Shown: piece by piece, positions 1-14,235 of the stretch
Numbering within the stretch: the first letter of the stretch is position 1
Layout of the letters: each line of letters opens with the position of its first letter
NCBI GenBank assembly: GCA_905182985.1
Contig: CAJJDN010000076.1
Location: 407,630-471,629, forward strand
DNA: 64,000 bases
Reading direction: 5' to 3'
Source: Paramecium sonneborni
Lineage: Eukaryota; Ciliophora; Oligohymenophorea; Peniculida; Parameciidae
The notes under the pieces: generated by a model
What the model saw: the letters and a program-made list of their open reading frames with translations, nothing else
What the model was told of the DNA's origin: nothing
Databases searched by the model: none
Position numbers and translations under genes: made by a program

Positions 1-195
1 TCCTTAATAAGTGAAGTGAGTTATCATTTAACTTATTTTTGGAAATAAGTTCTTTAGTTTATTATGACATTTGAATAAATTATTCAATAAAATCAGTGTG
101 ATAACTCCTTATCTTTTACACATGTCTTAAAATTAGTTATTTAAAAATAAGCTAATATTTATATTGTCATATTTTTCAAATAATATTCCAAGAAA

Positions 196-3100
196 ATGTA
201 AAATAAAATCTAACAGTAGGCTCACAAGACCACCAATGTTAAGAGAGTCTAGACATACCAAAAATAATTATAAGGAACCATCTACTATAGTTTTAAAGTT
301 GGGTAGTTAACCTAATGTAGGAAGTAATTAATTAAGTAAAACTTTCAGAATTACCACCTAAAGTGTTATAATAAAATCCTACTACTGAAGTAAGAAGAAT
401 AAAAAACAAATCGATTAGTTAACATATAAATGGAAATGGAATTCATCAATAGGCCAACTATTATAAATAACCAAATAAAAGAGTGATATATGACTCAACA
501 AATTGTTTGAATTCTTAAATTAATCGTTCATCAAGTAATAGAATCAAGAAAATTCATTCAGTCAGTTCCCATAATTGTAATAGTTTAATTTAAATCAAGA
601 TGAAAGTTTTATTTAAAATCTTGAAGATCACAGTAGAAATAACATTATTTATAATGAAATTACAACTAGCACTGAGTTAAATGAAGGCAAGAAATTATTT
701 ACAGACAATAAAATAGAAGAAGCATTGAAAACATTTTAAAATTACCTTTCAAAATATGGTTTAAATCCAGAGGCATTATATTTATCAGGATTGTGTTATA
801 TGTCATTGGATTAAGAAGATAAATACATTGAATAATTTTAGACTCTCATAAAGACATTTCCAACATTTAAAAGAAATGTATATATGTATTTAGCACTGTC
901 TCTTAAAAAAAATAATCTCATTAATGATGCAATCAATGTTATTTCTTAAGGAATTTATCAATTTAATAGATATTTTGAAGCGATAATATTTAGAGCTAAA
1001 TTATTTTTAAAGCAAAAAAATTATGAGAAAGCCATAAAAGATTTTTATTCAGCTATGTAAATTAATTCAAAAAAACCTGTTTGTTATGTTGGTTTAAGTG
1101 ATTGTTTTAAATAAATTAACAAAATTTAATAAGCTATCGAAGAATTGAATAAAGCACTTGAATTTGAAGAGTTTTCTAAATAAAAATCAATCATTTTGAA
1201 ACGATTCACAATTTATTTAGATATTAAAGATTTTGAAAAAGCAACATAAGACATGAAAATTTTATTAGAGATTTGTGAAAACGATTCTGAAGTGTATTAT
1301 TTCAAGGGAATTTTGATGTAAAAGTAGAGTAATTATTTTATTTAATTTTAGAACGTATTTAAGATGCTCTTTTGGCATTTGAATAGTCAATAAAATTTAA
1401 TAGTTAAAAGAAACCAGTTACAAAAGCCCTTTATGAAATTGTTAGAATAAAAATAGAATAGAATGATTATTATTCTGCATAGCATGAACTCGATAGAGCA
1501 GCCTATCTTGATGTAGATAAAACATAATTATAAAAATTTGAACTCTTTGTTGGAGGAGCTATTTATTTAATGAAGAGAAAATTTGAAGAAGGTACTCATA
1601 TGTTAACAGAAATGATAACTAAAAATCATCAGAGTGATAGTCTTAAATTTTAAGCACATCAATATCGAGCTTATGGATATTTTTGTTTATCAAAGTACAA
1701 TTTAGCTAACCAAGACTTAGAATTATATTAAGAAAATCTTTTGGAGAAAGTAAATTTATTACAAATTATAGGCATCTTTATATAATAAACTACTTTGCCA
1801 TGGTATAATAAAATATGAAGATAATGAATTAGAATAAAGTAAAAGAGAGTTTTTATAAGCTCATAAAATACTTCCAAATAAAATGGAACCCCTATTTTAT
1901 TAAGCTATTATTTTAATTAAAAGATATTGTTCAAGTCTAGAAAAAATAAGTGAAGAAAATAGAATAATGTATTTAAAAGATGCATTAGATTTACTTGAAA
2001 GAGCTGCCAAAAATTGTGAATAATCTAATTTACTTTTCTATAAAGGCATAATACATTTTGCTCTTGGAAATATAGATTAATCTGCATTAGACTTAGAATA
2101 AGCTATTGAAAAATCTGAAGATAATCAAGCATAACATTATTATGTTAGAGGATTACTTCAATGTTAACGTTAATTATTTAAACAGGCAGTGAATGATTTT
2201 TCAATTTGTTTAAGTTTGGATCAAAATCATTCAGAATCTTACCTTAATAGATGTAAACTATTAACTATGATGGGGGATGTAGCAACAGCATACTTAGATC
2301 TATAAAAATACATTGAATTAAGAGAATAATATACAATAAATTATCATACTGTAGGAATTTTATATTTTTTAATTGGAGCTTATGATGAAGCTATCCAAGC
2401 ATTTGATAATTGTAAATCATTATAAGGATACTATGAGAAAGTGAAAGTTCTAATTTATGGAAAAGAATTAAATTAAGCACTCAATGAACTCTCTAATATT
2501 ATAACAGAAATGCATAATTAAGAAGCCATAATAGATAAACAGGTACTTACAATATTGAAGGAAACTAGCTAATAAATATCTACCAAAATTTTGGAGGATA
2601 GTATAAATACAATTAGCTAAATTTTAAAAACTTAATAGGAAGGTTTAATATTTAGATAATCAGATATATATTTTTATAAAGGTTTATTTTATACTTATTT
2701 GGGACAATATTTAAAAGCAAAATAATGTCTTCGCTTCTCATATGATCTTAAAGAAAAAGAAATTAAAAAATCAAGGAATAAATCATTAATTAATTAAAAT
2801 TCTCTTGAAGATTTTGATTTTACTAACAAGACATATAATATTTATGAACATCTTTATAATTGTGCCATTATAGAAGTAATTTTAGGTAATCTTGAAGAAG
2901 CTTTTGAAACTTTAACTTTACTTCATGAACATTTAACATAAATTGAATTCAGAGTTCAATTATAAATCTTAATGGAATTATTACGAGATGATTAGTAAGA
3001 TAATCCTCCGGAAGAAGAATTTCAGAAAATACAAGAATTCTAATTATTTCCATAACATAATAGATTATGTTCAATATATCCATCAATCAAATTACCTTTG

Positions 3101-3489
3101 AAAAAATATTCTGTCGAAATAAGGTTATCATTTTGCTTGCCAATTGTTGAATTCCCTTCATAACCTATTTTATTTGATGAACAACTACTTCAAAAAATAT
3201 CTGTAATTTATACTCTTTTATTTTAAAGCCCAAAGTTGTAGAGAATAAACCAGAAGCTCCTTGGATTAAAAGATCTAGTGAAGGAGTGATATTTACCGAC
3301 AATATTTAGTTTATTGATGACTTAGATCTTCTATCAACTTTTAGAAAATAAGAGACAGAAGAAACATAATAAGAAATTAATAATTTTTAAGATGAAAATG
3401 ATATCACCTAATTAAAAGATAAACTTAAGTTGGATGACTAAATTACTAAAAAATTGAATTCGATATTACAAAAAAAAATTGAAGAATGA
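196..3489 (+). CDS. Large TPR-repeat protein
   Basis: About 1,055 residues after removing five introns (32, 23, 23, 22 and 26 bp), which leaves an exact multiple of three. The N-terminal ~120 residues are Q/N/S-rich and probably disordered. From about residue 130 helical repeats follow, with TPR-like motifs such as EGKKLFTDNKIEEALKTF and NYEKAIKDFYSAM, continuing to about residue 800. The last ~120 residues are acidic and Q-rich, ending at TGA 3487. TPR arrays are protein-binding scaffolds; the partner cannot be told from sequence. The start is the only ATG whose frame joins the repeats through canonical introns; the first intron (32 bp) is the least certain. Roughly every tenth codon is TAA or TAG read as Gln. 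Confidence 0.8.
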
Positions 3490-4281
3490 ATTTGCTATTA
3501 ACAATCATTATATTTAATATGTTTACTAGATTTATTCATTTGGTCATTACTATTTTCATATTTTTAAAAAGAGTATTTCGATATGTTTAAGTATTTTTCT
3601 TAAATTTCACTTACTAATAATTTTTATAATTAATATTATTAATAATCCAAAAAATATATAAAAAACTACAACTATTTATAATTCGATCTGAATGCATATG
3701 ATAGTTGAACTTATATATTAAACCTATTTTGTTTGATTTTACATGAGCTTTTTAATTTCTAATATATTTTGGTTGATAATTTATTATAATTATTGAATTA
3801 TCAAGTTTAAATGAACTCATTCAATAATTATTAGTATATGGATTTTAAACTTAAAATTAATTCTAATATTTTAATATAAATCCTAAATAAGTGATGATAA
3901 AATTTATTTTAATTAAAAAGATATATTTAAAATTCAGGATTAATAGTGTTAATATAAAAATTTGAAAATAAAGTAAGGTAATTCGTGACATAAAAAAAGA
4001 TTGTATTAATAAAAGATAATTTGATATCAATAATTTTGATTCATCCTATTTGGCCAAACGATGAATTAGATTATTTTTGTATTAATTAGAAATTCTAATT
4101 AATTTATTAAAAAATATACTAATAATTGTAATGAATGGCTTTTTAATGTTTATAAATATGTATAATAATTTAAGGGTTTGATATGAGTTGGAATATATCA
4201 AATTTCTAGAAAAAAAATGTTAATCTATATAAGCTAATTTTCTTAGAAAATTATGTTATTTTTATATCGTATTATTTCAAT
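3490..4281. other. Intergenic, AT-rich
   Basis: About 790 bp between two co-oriented genes. It is very AT-rich, and I found no frame that stays open with plausible introns. The last ~100 bp should hold the promoter of the downstream kinase; no specific motif stands out. Confidence 0.5.
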
Positions 4282-5980
<1,699 letters not shown>

Positions 5981-7390
5981 TTAATATATATGTTTGCATT
6001 TTCTTTTCTTTTATTTTTATCATTATTTCATTTATTAACTCTTTCTCTTTTCTTTATTTATTATTTATTCTCAAACAAATTTATATTACCAAAATTTTTT
6101 GGAATTATTTATTTAACTTTAAGCAACATTTAAATTAATGAAACTTAATATTATGGTAAGATATATTGAATATATATAACTTCAGAAATCAAAAGTATTT
6201 TTGTAAAATTTTTTAGTAATGAGTCATCTCTGGTATATAAGAAGGCTTTTAATTTAGTTTTTTTTTACAATCTTTCGGTTTCATATTCTTTGATTTACAC
6301 CTCCTTTATTCAAGCTTTATTTCATCTTTGCCAAACTTAGATGTACCTTAATTTCCGAGATCAGCTAATTAAGTTCTAGAAATTATTTAAAAAGAGAGAT
6401 TACGATCTCTCTTTCTACTTAGACTTCTTTATAGAGATTCTCTATAACCACTACTAGTATGAACGTGTAACAGCATTTTAATTAATTTATACAAACTGAT
6501 TAATTCAATAAATCAAAGAAAAGATTTTTCTTTAAAGTTAGCTGGCTCTTTAGCTCATATGCATATTTAAAATTAACTCTTAAAAGGAATTAAAGATACT
6601 GAATATAAAATTTAATTATGTTTAATAATACAGCTTTTCATTGATTTTTAAGTAAATTATAATTAAATAATATCTCAGAAATCTTTACATAAATTAAAAG
6701 GAAAAGAATAAGTAATCTTATTAAATAAATAGAATCTTAAATTATAAGTGAAAAATATTTTCATTTATTTTCTTTATTAATTTAATAATTTTCTAACAAA
6801 TTAAGAACTCCAATTTATTGAACGAGTAAAATATAACAATGCTTCATCCTTTTATATATCATCTATATCACAAAATCTAAAATTAAAATTTATAATTTAA
6901 ATAAATTCTAATAATTTAAAATTTTCAAGAAGATAAACTAATAATTTATTCTTAAGGATATAAATTATTATCCAAAATCCTAAAAAATCATTTAATGTTA
7001 ATTGAGGTGTTTAAACAGCCCAAAAATAATGAATGTATTTATTTTCGCGAGAATATTTTGCCAAATTTAAAATAATTTTGGATTCTATGGAATGGAAGGA
7101 AAAAAACATTGATTAGCATAATAAAAATCATTAGTCTTATTGTGATTATGGCTTGTGTTTAAATCATTATTCCGTATTCAATAAGTAAAGAAAAGTATTT
7201 TTGTATTTATTTTTTAATAAATTATATTAGATGTTATCTTTTTAAAAAAGTAAGTTATTTTGATTAAATATCAAATATTATTTAAGAAATTTCAGATAAA
7301 CATCGCTCTCCTGATATTGAATTTTTGTGAATTTCTTTCTCAACTATTTCCTTTCTAAAACAACATATTTCATTTTTTTGCATGTACAAG
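5981..7390. other. Long non-coding stretch with several hairpins
   Basis: About 1.4 kb (1.65 kb to the stop of the coiled-coil gene copy) with no frame I can support on either strand. It contains a cluster of perfect inverted repeats at about 6391-6540 (listed separately). The rest is AT-rich sequence that may include decayed gene remnants. Confidence 0.4.
6391..6414. other. Perfect 10-bp hairpin with TACG loop
   Basis: AAAGAGAGAT, loop TACG, then ATCTCTCTTT. Within the next ~140 bp lie a second hairpin (TATAGAG-ATT-CTCTATA) and a third (AAAGAAAA-GAT-TTTTCTTT). Three close, perfect stems in a region with no open frame suggest a transcribed structured element or a small RNA gene, but no family is identified. 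Confidence 0.35.
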
Positions 7391-8528
7391 ACTATTCATT
7401 TCTTTAAAGAACAAGGGTATATATTACTTTAAAAATATAACATTAAAATTCATATACCTTGAACCAAATTATTATTAGAGAATTAAATAAAATTTAACAA
7501 TTAATAAAATGTAATCATTCAAAGAGACTAAAATCAAAGACTTATGCTTTAAGTTATTAAGAAATTTTGAAATAAATTATCATACTCTTAAAATATTTTC
7601 AATAGTTTGATGATAATTGATCAAAGAGAATCAAAATGGAGGCAGCTATTTTAACTGATGAAACCTTTAAGCTTATTGAGATTTATTCCTATTTGTACTG
7701 GCTTTCATATCAATAGATTAGATTTCAGATTAATCTTTTAAATTTCTTGAAGAACTTCTTGGAGAATCTTATAAAATGTCTAAATCAACTTTTTTTAAAT
7801 AATGATGAGATGATTTTAAAGATGGAGAAGCAAATATATTATATGTCTATTTTGCATTTTCTACCTCCATCATTAAAGATGAAATATGTATGTTTAAATT
7901 CTTTATTACTTCATTTTGCTTTTTCATTTCTGCTTATTTTTTTGACAACTAAATTTCTAACTAGTTGATTTAACTTTTATCTTTTCTCTATTCATTAAAC
8001 AAATCATTTATTCTTTATTTAGATAATTAATCTCGAAATTATAAATCTTTAATCTAAGCCTATAAATTTTCGATATCTCTCTTAAAATAATCCAATTATC
8101 TTTAATTTTCAGATTTTAATTGTAAAATATTGTTTTCAAATTCATATTTAAGTTACTTTTAAGTATTTCTTTCTTCATAAATATCATGATCATATTTTTA
8201 CTTTTAAATCAAAATTTCCTCAGATGCAATTTCTAATAATTTAGATTTTTCATCCCCACTCAATTTCGATTAATCAATTATTTACTATAGTTATTTCTAT
8301 TCCTGTCTTTGTTAATCTAATTAAAAAGAAAATTATTGAGTCATAATTTAGGTTTTATAAGTGAAATCAGCTTAAATCTTTTATTTAAACTCATCAAATT
8401 CAGCCGATTACTATTATAGTTCTTATTATTATTAACAGATTAAATCTGAAATTCTTTACTCATATGATTTTTACATTTATTCAATCTCTTAAGTATGTTC
8501 CTAATTTAAAAAGATTATTTATTGTTTG
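7391..8528. repeat. False duplication, copy 1 (left of single N)
   Basis: This 1,138-bp segment appears identical to 8530-9667, offset 1,139, with only the N at 8529 between. Copy 1 runs exactly up to the N and copy 2 starts exactly after it, as expected for two overlapping contig ends joined without merging. Bases 7390 and earlier are unique, as are those after 9667. Confidence 0.9.
7631..8528 (-). pseudogene. Duplicate 3' part of coiled-coil gene (assembly artefact)
   Basis: This is the C-terminal ~299 codons of the coiled-coil protein encoded at 8770-10996, with the same stop (reverse-strand TGA at 7631-7633) but no start, because the frame runs into the N at 8529. It lies wholly inside the duplicated segment, so it is most likely the same gene seen twice and not a real truncated copy. 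Confidence 0.8.
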
Positions 8529-8529
8529 N

Positions 8530-9667
8530 ACTATTCATTTCTTTAAAGAACAAGGGTATATATTACTTTAAAAATATAACATTAAAATTCATATACCTTG
8601 AACCAAATTATTATTAGAGAATTAAATAAAATTTAACAATTAATAAAATGTAATCATTCAAAGAGACTAAAATCAAAGACTTATGCTTTAAGTTATTAAG
8701 AAATTTTGAAATAAATTATCATACTCTTAAAATATTTTCAATAGTTTGATGATAATTGATCAAAGAGAATCAAAATGGAGGCAGCTATTTTAACTGATGA
8801 AACCTTTAAGCTTATTGAGATTTATTCCTATTTGTACTGGCTTTCATATCAATAGATTAGATTTCAGATTAATCTTTTAAATTTCTTGAAGAACTTCTTG
8901 GAGAATCTTATAAAATGTCTAAATCAACTTTTTTTAAATAATGATGAGATGATTTTAAAGATGGAGAAGCAAATATATTATATGTCTATTTTGCATTTTC
9001 TACCTCCATCATTAAAGATGAAATATGTATGTTTAAATTCTTTATTACTTCATTTTGCTTTTTCATTTCTGCTTATTTTTTTGACAACTAAATTTCTAAC
9101 TAGTTGATTTAACTTTTATCTTTTCTCTATTCATTAAACAAATCATTTATTCTTTATTTAGATAATTAATCTCGAAATTATAAATCTTTAATCTAAGCCT
9201 ATAAATTTTCGATATCTCTCTTAAAATAATCCAATTATCTTTAATTTTCAGATTTTAATTGTAAAATATTGTTTTCAAATTCATATTTAAGTTACTTTTA
9301 AGTATTTCTTTCTTCATAAATATCATGATCATATTTTTACTTTTAAATCAAAATTTCCTCAGATGCAATTTCTAATAATTTAGATTTTTCATCCCCACTC
9401 AATTTCGATTAATCAATTATTTACTATAGTTATTTCTATTCCTGTCTTTGTTAATCTAATTAAAAAGAAAATTATTGAGTCATAATTTAGGTTTTATAAG
9501 TGAAATCAGCTTAAATCTTTTATTTAAACTCATCAAATTCAGCCGATTACTATTATAGTTCTTATTATTATTAACAGATTAAATCTGAAATTCTTTACTC
9601 ATATGATTTTTACATTTATTCAATCTCTTAAGTATGTTCCTAATTTAAAAAGATTATTTATTGTTTG
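8530..9667. repeat. False duplication, copy 2 (right of single N)
   Basis: Apparently identical partner of 7391-8528. This copy continues rightwards into the intact coiled-coil gene, so the joined locus would read 1-8528 followed directly by 9668 onward. Confidence 0.9.
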
Positions 9668-10996
9668 AAATTATCAATTTCTATTTTTTAATTCTCACAT
9701 TATTATTCTAAATTTGAAACATATTCAATATGAATAGGATCATCATATTGTTACGAAAAATTAATTAGTTAATAATTTTAAACATCCTAATAGCTAATTT
9801 TATTACCTAATAACTTTTCATATTTTAATCTTTAAATTTATATCTATTCAACATATCCTGAAATTTATTTGTAATTACTCATCATAACTTTATCCATTTC
9901 AATTTAATGTTCTTATTATAAGGTTTATCTTTAATTTTCATAATTCTGTTTTATTTACAATAATTCTTAAATTTAATCCTCATTTTATTAAACTTTTTAT
10001 TTTAATATCTCCTCTCTTTTTTCTTCTAATATTACTTTATTTCTATAAAAAACTAGTTCTTTTTACAATTCTTCCATAACTTTTTCGGATTTTGATAAAG
10101 TCTATTTATCTTAAATAACTCCTGTTTTTAATTCTCTAATTTTTAAATGATTTTAATCTAGATTTCTTTCTACTGATTCTTTTTGTTATTTAATTTAATT
10201 ATAATTTTGTTTAAGCTCAGATATTTACTATGTTAATTATTTATGTTCTTAAATTAATTATCTATATTTTGATTCAATTCTTAATTCTTGTTATTCTAAT
10301 TCAATTTTAAATACTTGATTGTCAGTTTCTAACTATGAACGTAATTTCGTAATTGTTGTCTCATAATGACTTTATTAGTCTTTTAAAATTTATTCTAATT
10401 CTTTTGTTTTTCTTAGATTTTAATTTAATTCAAAATTTTTTTACTATTCCTAATTAATTTGTTTTCTTAATTCTTCTATGTCTTAAATTTAAATGGAATT
10501 TTAGTATTTAAGTTATTTAAGTTGTTCATTTAAAGCAGCCTTCTCCTTTTTATATTAAGCCTTTTATTTTATTAGTTCATCAGATATATATGAATTTGAC
10601 TGTTGATACTGGTATGATTCTTGTTCTCTTTATTTTATGTTATCATTTAAATTATATTATAATCTTTCTATTTATTCAGATAAATTATCTATTTTTTCAT
10701 GGTCTTTAGTAATTTATTCTTTGATCAAACCAAAAATCTATTAAAAATCAATGAGTTTGGCTTTTAATTATAAGTCTTAATCCAATTCATCTATTATTGT
10801 TTATAAATTGTCTTCAACCTCAAATTTCATTAAATTCAATCGATCCTTTAACATGCTATTTTCTTAATGTAATGGCTAATAGTTATGCATTATAATTTAC
10901 GATTATTTTCCTCTGGAAACGTGAAGGTTTAAGTAAACGATGCTCATCTTAATCTAATCTTTTAGTTTGATGACTAACTGATCGTAATCTATTCAT
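8770..10996 (-). CDS. Long Q/E/K-rich coiled-coil protein
   Basis: 733 residues after removing one 25-bp intron (10876-10900). The N terminus (MNRLRSVSHQTKR...) is basic and short. From about residue 45 to 640 the protein is almost continuous heptad-type coiled coil, rich in Gln (mostly TAA/TAG), Glu, Lys and Leu. The last ~80 residues are Ser/Arg-rich. No enzymatic motif is seen. Such proteins in ciliates are often cytoskeletal, basal-body or cortical components, but that is inference. It starts 25 bp from the divergent zinc-finger/RING gene. The 3' 900 bp lie in the duplicated assembly segment. Confidence 0.85.
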
Positions 10997-11021
10997 TTTA
11001 ATAATTTATTGTAACTACAAA
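10997..11021. promoter_or_regulatory. 25-bp divergent spacer between two start codons
   Basis: Only 25 bp separate the two ATGs (reverse gene starting at 10996, forward gene at 11022). The two genes must share control sequence, or their promoters must overlap each other's coding regions. It is a short AT-rich stretch with no recognisable TATA signal. Confidence 0.6.
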
Positions 11022-12679
11022 ATGAAGTTCGCTTGTCCTTAAAAAAGTCATGCAATTCAATTTGAATCAGCATGGGATTATCTTAATCATCTTTAGAAAT
11101 GTCATATAATAAATGATAGGATTAAGGAATGTGGTGAGACTAGAAAGTAATATATTGAATATATTTGAAGTGAATATTATTTTTGTGCTTCATGTTTATA
11201 AGTTTTTGAACTAATAACAGAGAGAGATATGCATTAACACCTCTGCAAAGTGGATAATTTTAAATAGTTGTTCAAAGATGTGAACGTAAATTTTAGTTCA
11301 TTTATAGAAACCAATTCCTTTAGGAAAGTCTGGGACTAGAAAAATTTAAGAATTAATTAGATTCTACAAAGATATCATTCATCCTAAACAAAGAAATACA
11401 TTGGATTCTGAATAAACTGAAAAAGATGATTTTCAATAAGAAATTATTAAGCCTTCTGATCCTAGACAATTTATTCCTAAATTAATTGATAACAACATCA
11501 ATTAAAAGACTGTTAGCAAGAATTCAAGGTTAACTTTTAGTTTATTAGGTGGCCATACTAAAATGGAGGCTGCATATTATAAATTATTTAATAAATCACT
11601 CATAGAATAAATTAATAAAGAATATCCTTTTAAGATAACACCAGAAAGTTTAAAGTAATTCTTCTAAAAAAATAATCTTACTATAAATAAATAATTATTA
11701 GATGAAGCCAAAGTTTGTGAATTTTGTGAATCTAAAATAGATTTACATCCTGAAATGTACCTATAAATAATTTAGACTAATAATTCTAAATCAATTTGGT
11801 TGATGATTCCTGAAATACATAATCCTGTCAAAGATTTTATATTTGATGAACCTTGGTGTGTTTTTAAAATTATTACAAAATAGATCATTTCTGAAAAATC
11901 AATTGATATTATTAAAATTAAAAAATAGGATCCTATCATTACCTAATTACAAAATTAAATTTTATAGGAAGAATAAAAAGGACAACGTTTAAAATAATAG
12001 CTATAAAATAGTATTGATGATCTTGATTCTATCTTTAAATACATAAATAAAAAAAATTAAAAATTAGATGAATAAGAAAATTTATTAGTAAAATTGTAAA
12101 TCAAATTAAGAGAAAATGATTAAAACAACTAAAATTTAGTTAATCAATATTTAACACTCAACAGTAAAAAGTTAGAAACAGCAGAAAATAATTTAATTGG
12201 ATTTTATTCAAAAATGAAAAATATGGAATCTGAAAAATAAAAACTTAAATTAAATGATCTCAAAATTGATTTGTTTGATAAATAATAGAAATAAAATAAA
12301 TTAAAAGAAAAAGTCAAAACACTCTTTGAAGAAAAAGAAAATTTAATCTAATTTTGTAATGAGAAAAAAAATAAAATTTAAATTACCTAAAAAGAATTAG
12401 ATGATAAAATTGCAAAAGCCTCTATAACAAGAAAAAAAGTATATTATATATAATACTTCAAAATAGATTTAAAAGATTAAATAATTGCTTTGTTTTTAAT
12501 GTTAAATAAGAGAGAGAAATGTGATTTAGTTCCCTTGTTAACATTTTTTATTTTGTGAACAGTGTTATCTTAATAACATTTAATAAAAGAATTTTAAATG
12601 TCCATTAAAAGAGCAAGAAAAGTGTTCAGCTGAAAATTTCAACAGTAAATACAAACTCGTTAAAATATAAAACATATGA
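11022..12679 (+). CDS. Zinc-finger, coiled-coil and RING-type protein
   Basis: 527 residues with three introns (24, 22 and 28 bp). The N-terminal ~80 residues hold two Cys/His finger-like motifs: CPQKSHAIQFESAWDYLNH followed by CH, and FCASC...HQHLC. A CEFCESK motif lies near residue 200. Residues ~290-460 form a Q/K/E coiled coil. The C terminus carries a RING-like module: LCFQC, then FPCQHFLFCEQC, then a downstream CPLKEQEKC. C-terminal RINGs of this kind usually recruit E2 enzymes, so a ubiquitin ligase role is likely but not proven. It is divergent from the coiled-coil gene. It ends at TGA 12677. Confidence 0.8.
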
Positions 12680-13023
12680 AAATTATATTAAATAATTAAT
12701 TTATATTGTTCTGAATAATAATTATAAGAAAGGTAAATCTAATCTGATTCGAGTTTACAAGACTCCTCTTTAATAATTTATTTCATAATAATTACTAAAA
12801 GCGATTTTTTTCTATTATTGCTAGAGATCCTCAAAAGAAGATAAAAAGATTAGAATAATTAGATAGAGCTAAAAAATTAACAATAATTTATAATAATTTA
12901 TAAACTTTCTAAAAGAATATCAATATCAAACAGCCTAACTAATAAACAATTCTATTTCATTGTAAATGCAATAAAAATATCATTCCTTATAGGAGTTTAA
13001 TTTAAATAATGAGGGATGAGTGA
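12676..13023 (+). CDS. Possible small protein with organelle-like N terminus
   Basis: From about 12830 to TGA 13021 there is a convincing frame (RDPQKKIKRLEQLDRAKKL..., then FHCKCNKNIIPYRSL). Extending it upstream needs two very short 21-bp introns and an ATG at 12676 that overlaps the stop of the preceding gene. The N terminus would then be hydrophobic and basic, ending NNYQKRFFSIIA, which resembles a mitochondrial targeting sequence. The downstream exon is more certain than the start. No family recognised. Confidence 0.4.
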
Positions 13024-13196
13024 GTAATATTTAATGAATTTTAAATTTACGATTAAGCTTGTAGAATAATAATTGAATTTATTGGATAATAATAATTGAA
13101 TTTGTTGGATAATAATCGTAATAATAAAAATTTTAGAAAATTAATGATTTTTTATTTATATATGTTTTTGATATTAAAACAATAATTATTAGTTTG

Positions 13197-14196
13197 ATGA
13201 AATATTCAAAAATACCTTTGATCTCTTCGCCTATTTATTTAAAGAATAATTTAACTTCCACAGAGTAATATATGGCTTTTTTATCCTATAATTCAGATAA
13301 ACTTAAATTGAATGTCGTAAATAAAAAAAATAAGTAATATTCTTATTCAATTTAGAGAAGTTCGTGTAATAGCAATAGAGGATCAATCTGCTCCTACTTC
13401 AATTCAATATATGGCAGATTAAACCTTGATTGTTACAACAATGAATGGATATTACTTATATTCAGAAAATGGTTAATAATAACATCATAAATTAAGAAAT
13501 CAATTGGGAGATATTTCGTAATATTTTATAAGTGCTACTTTGGTGATTCCAGAAAATTAGAAACCTTTTTATGCTATTGGATTTGAAAATAAAATAATAT
13601 TCATTGATTAGAAAACACCAAAATAAGAATTTTTTGGAATAAATCTAAAAAATATTCAACCAACATGTTTGGCTAATTATTATTAGTATTTAATTTTTGG
13701 TGATACAAAAGGTTAATCTATTTTTTTGAAATATAGGATATATACATTAAAATAAATGTTTGACAAATTCATAAGTAACAGAGACAAAATCTTTAAATTT
13801 AAAAACTAAAGACACAGCAATTTTATCGTTGTAGGTAATGGAGAAGAAGGATTAAGAGCCAAAGTAATTAATAATAGTTTCTGATTTCATTGGCAGATTA
13901 TCTATTGTAGATCTTATAAAATGGGAAATACTGTCAATAATAAATTCTCACATTAAGCCCATTACTGCTTTAGCTATAAACTAATAACTGTATAAGATTT
14001 TATAAATTTTATTAGTGAATATTTTTTATCTGGTTCAGAAGATACTTTTATTAACATTTGGAAATTGAACTAAAATTTATAACCTCAATTAGTTTAGTCC
14101 CATCATTTGGATGATAGCATAATTGTTGGAATTACGAATGACATTTTTATTGCTGCCTATGACCAACATGAATTAATTTATATAGAAAATAATTGA
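13197..14196 (+). CDS. WD-repeat-like beta-propeller protein
   Basis: 308 residues after three introns (22, 25 and 26 bp). The N-terminal ~45 residues are polar. The body has repeated hydrophobic strands ending in WD-type blades, for example KQLIIVSDFIGRLSIVDLIKW and FLSGSEDTFINIWKL near the end. Only two or three blades match the consensus well, so it is a divergent propeller. Such folds act as interaction platforms; the partner is unknown. It sits 39 bp upstream of a co-oriented coiled-coil gene. Confidence 0.7.
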
Positions 14197-14235
14197 GTAT
14201 TATTATTATTCATTCATAATTCTATTGAGTTGTGA

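Noticed and set aside
7747..7968. Forward small ORF repeated at 8886-9107
   Set aside because: It is the antisense shadow of the reverse-strand coiled-coil gene inside the duplicated assembly segment.
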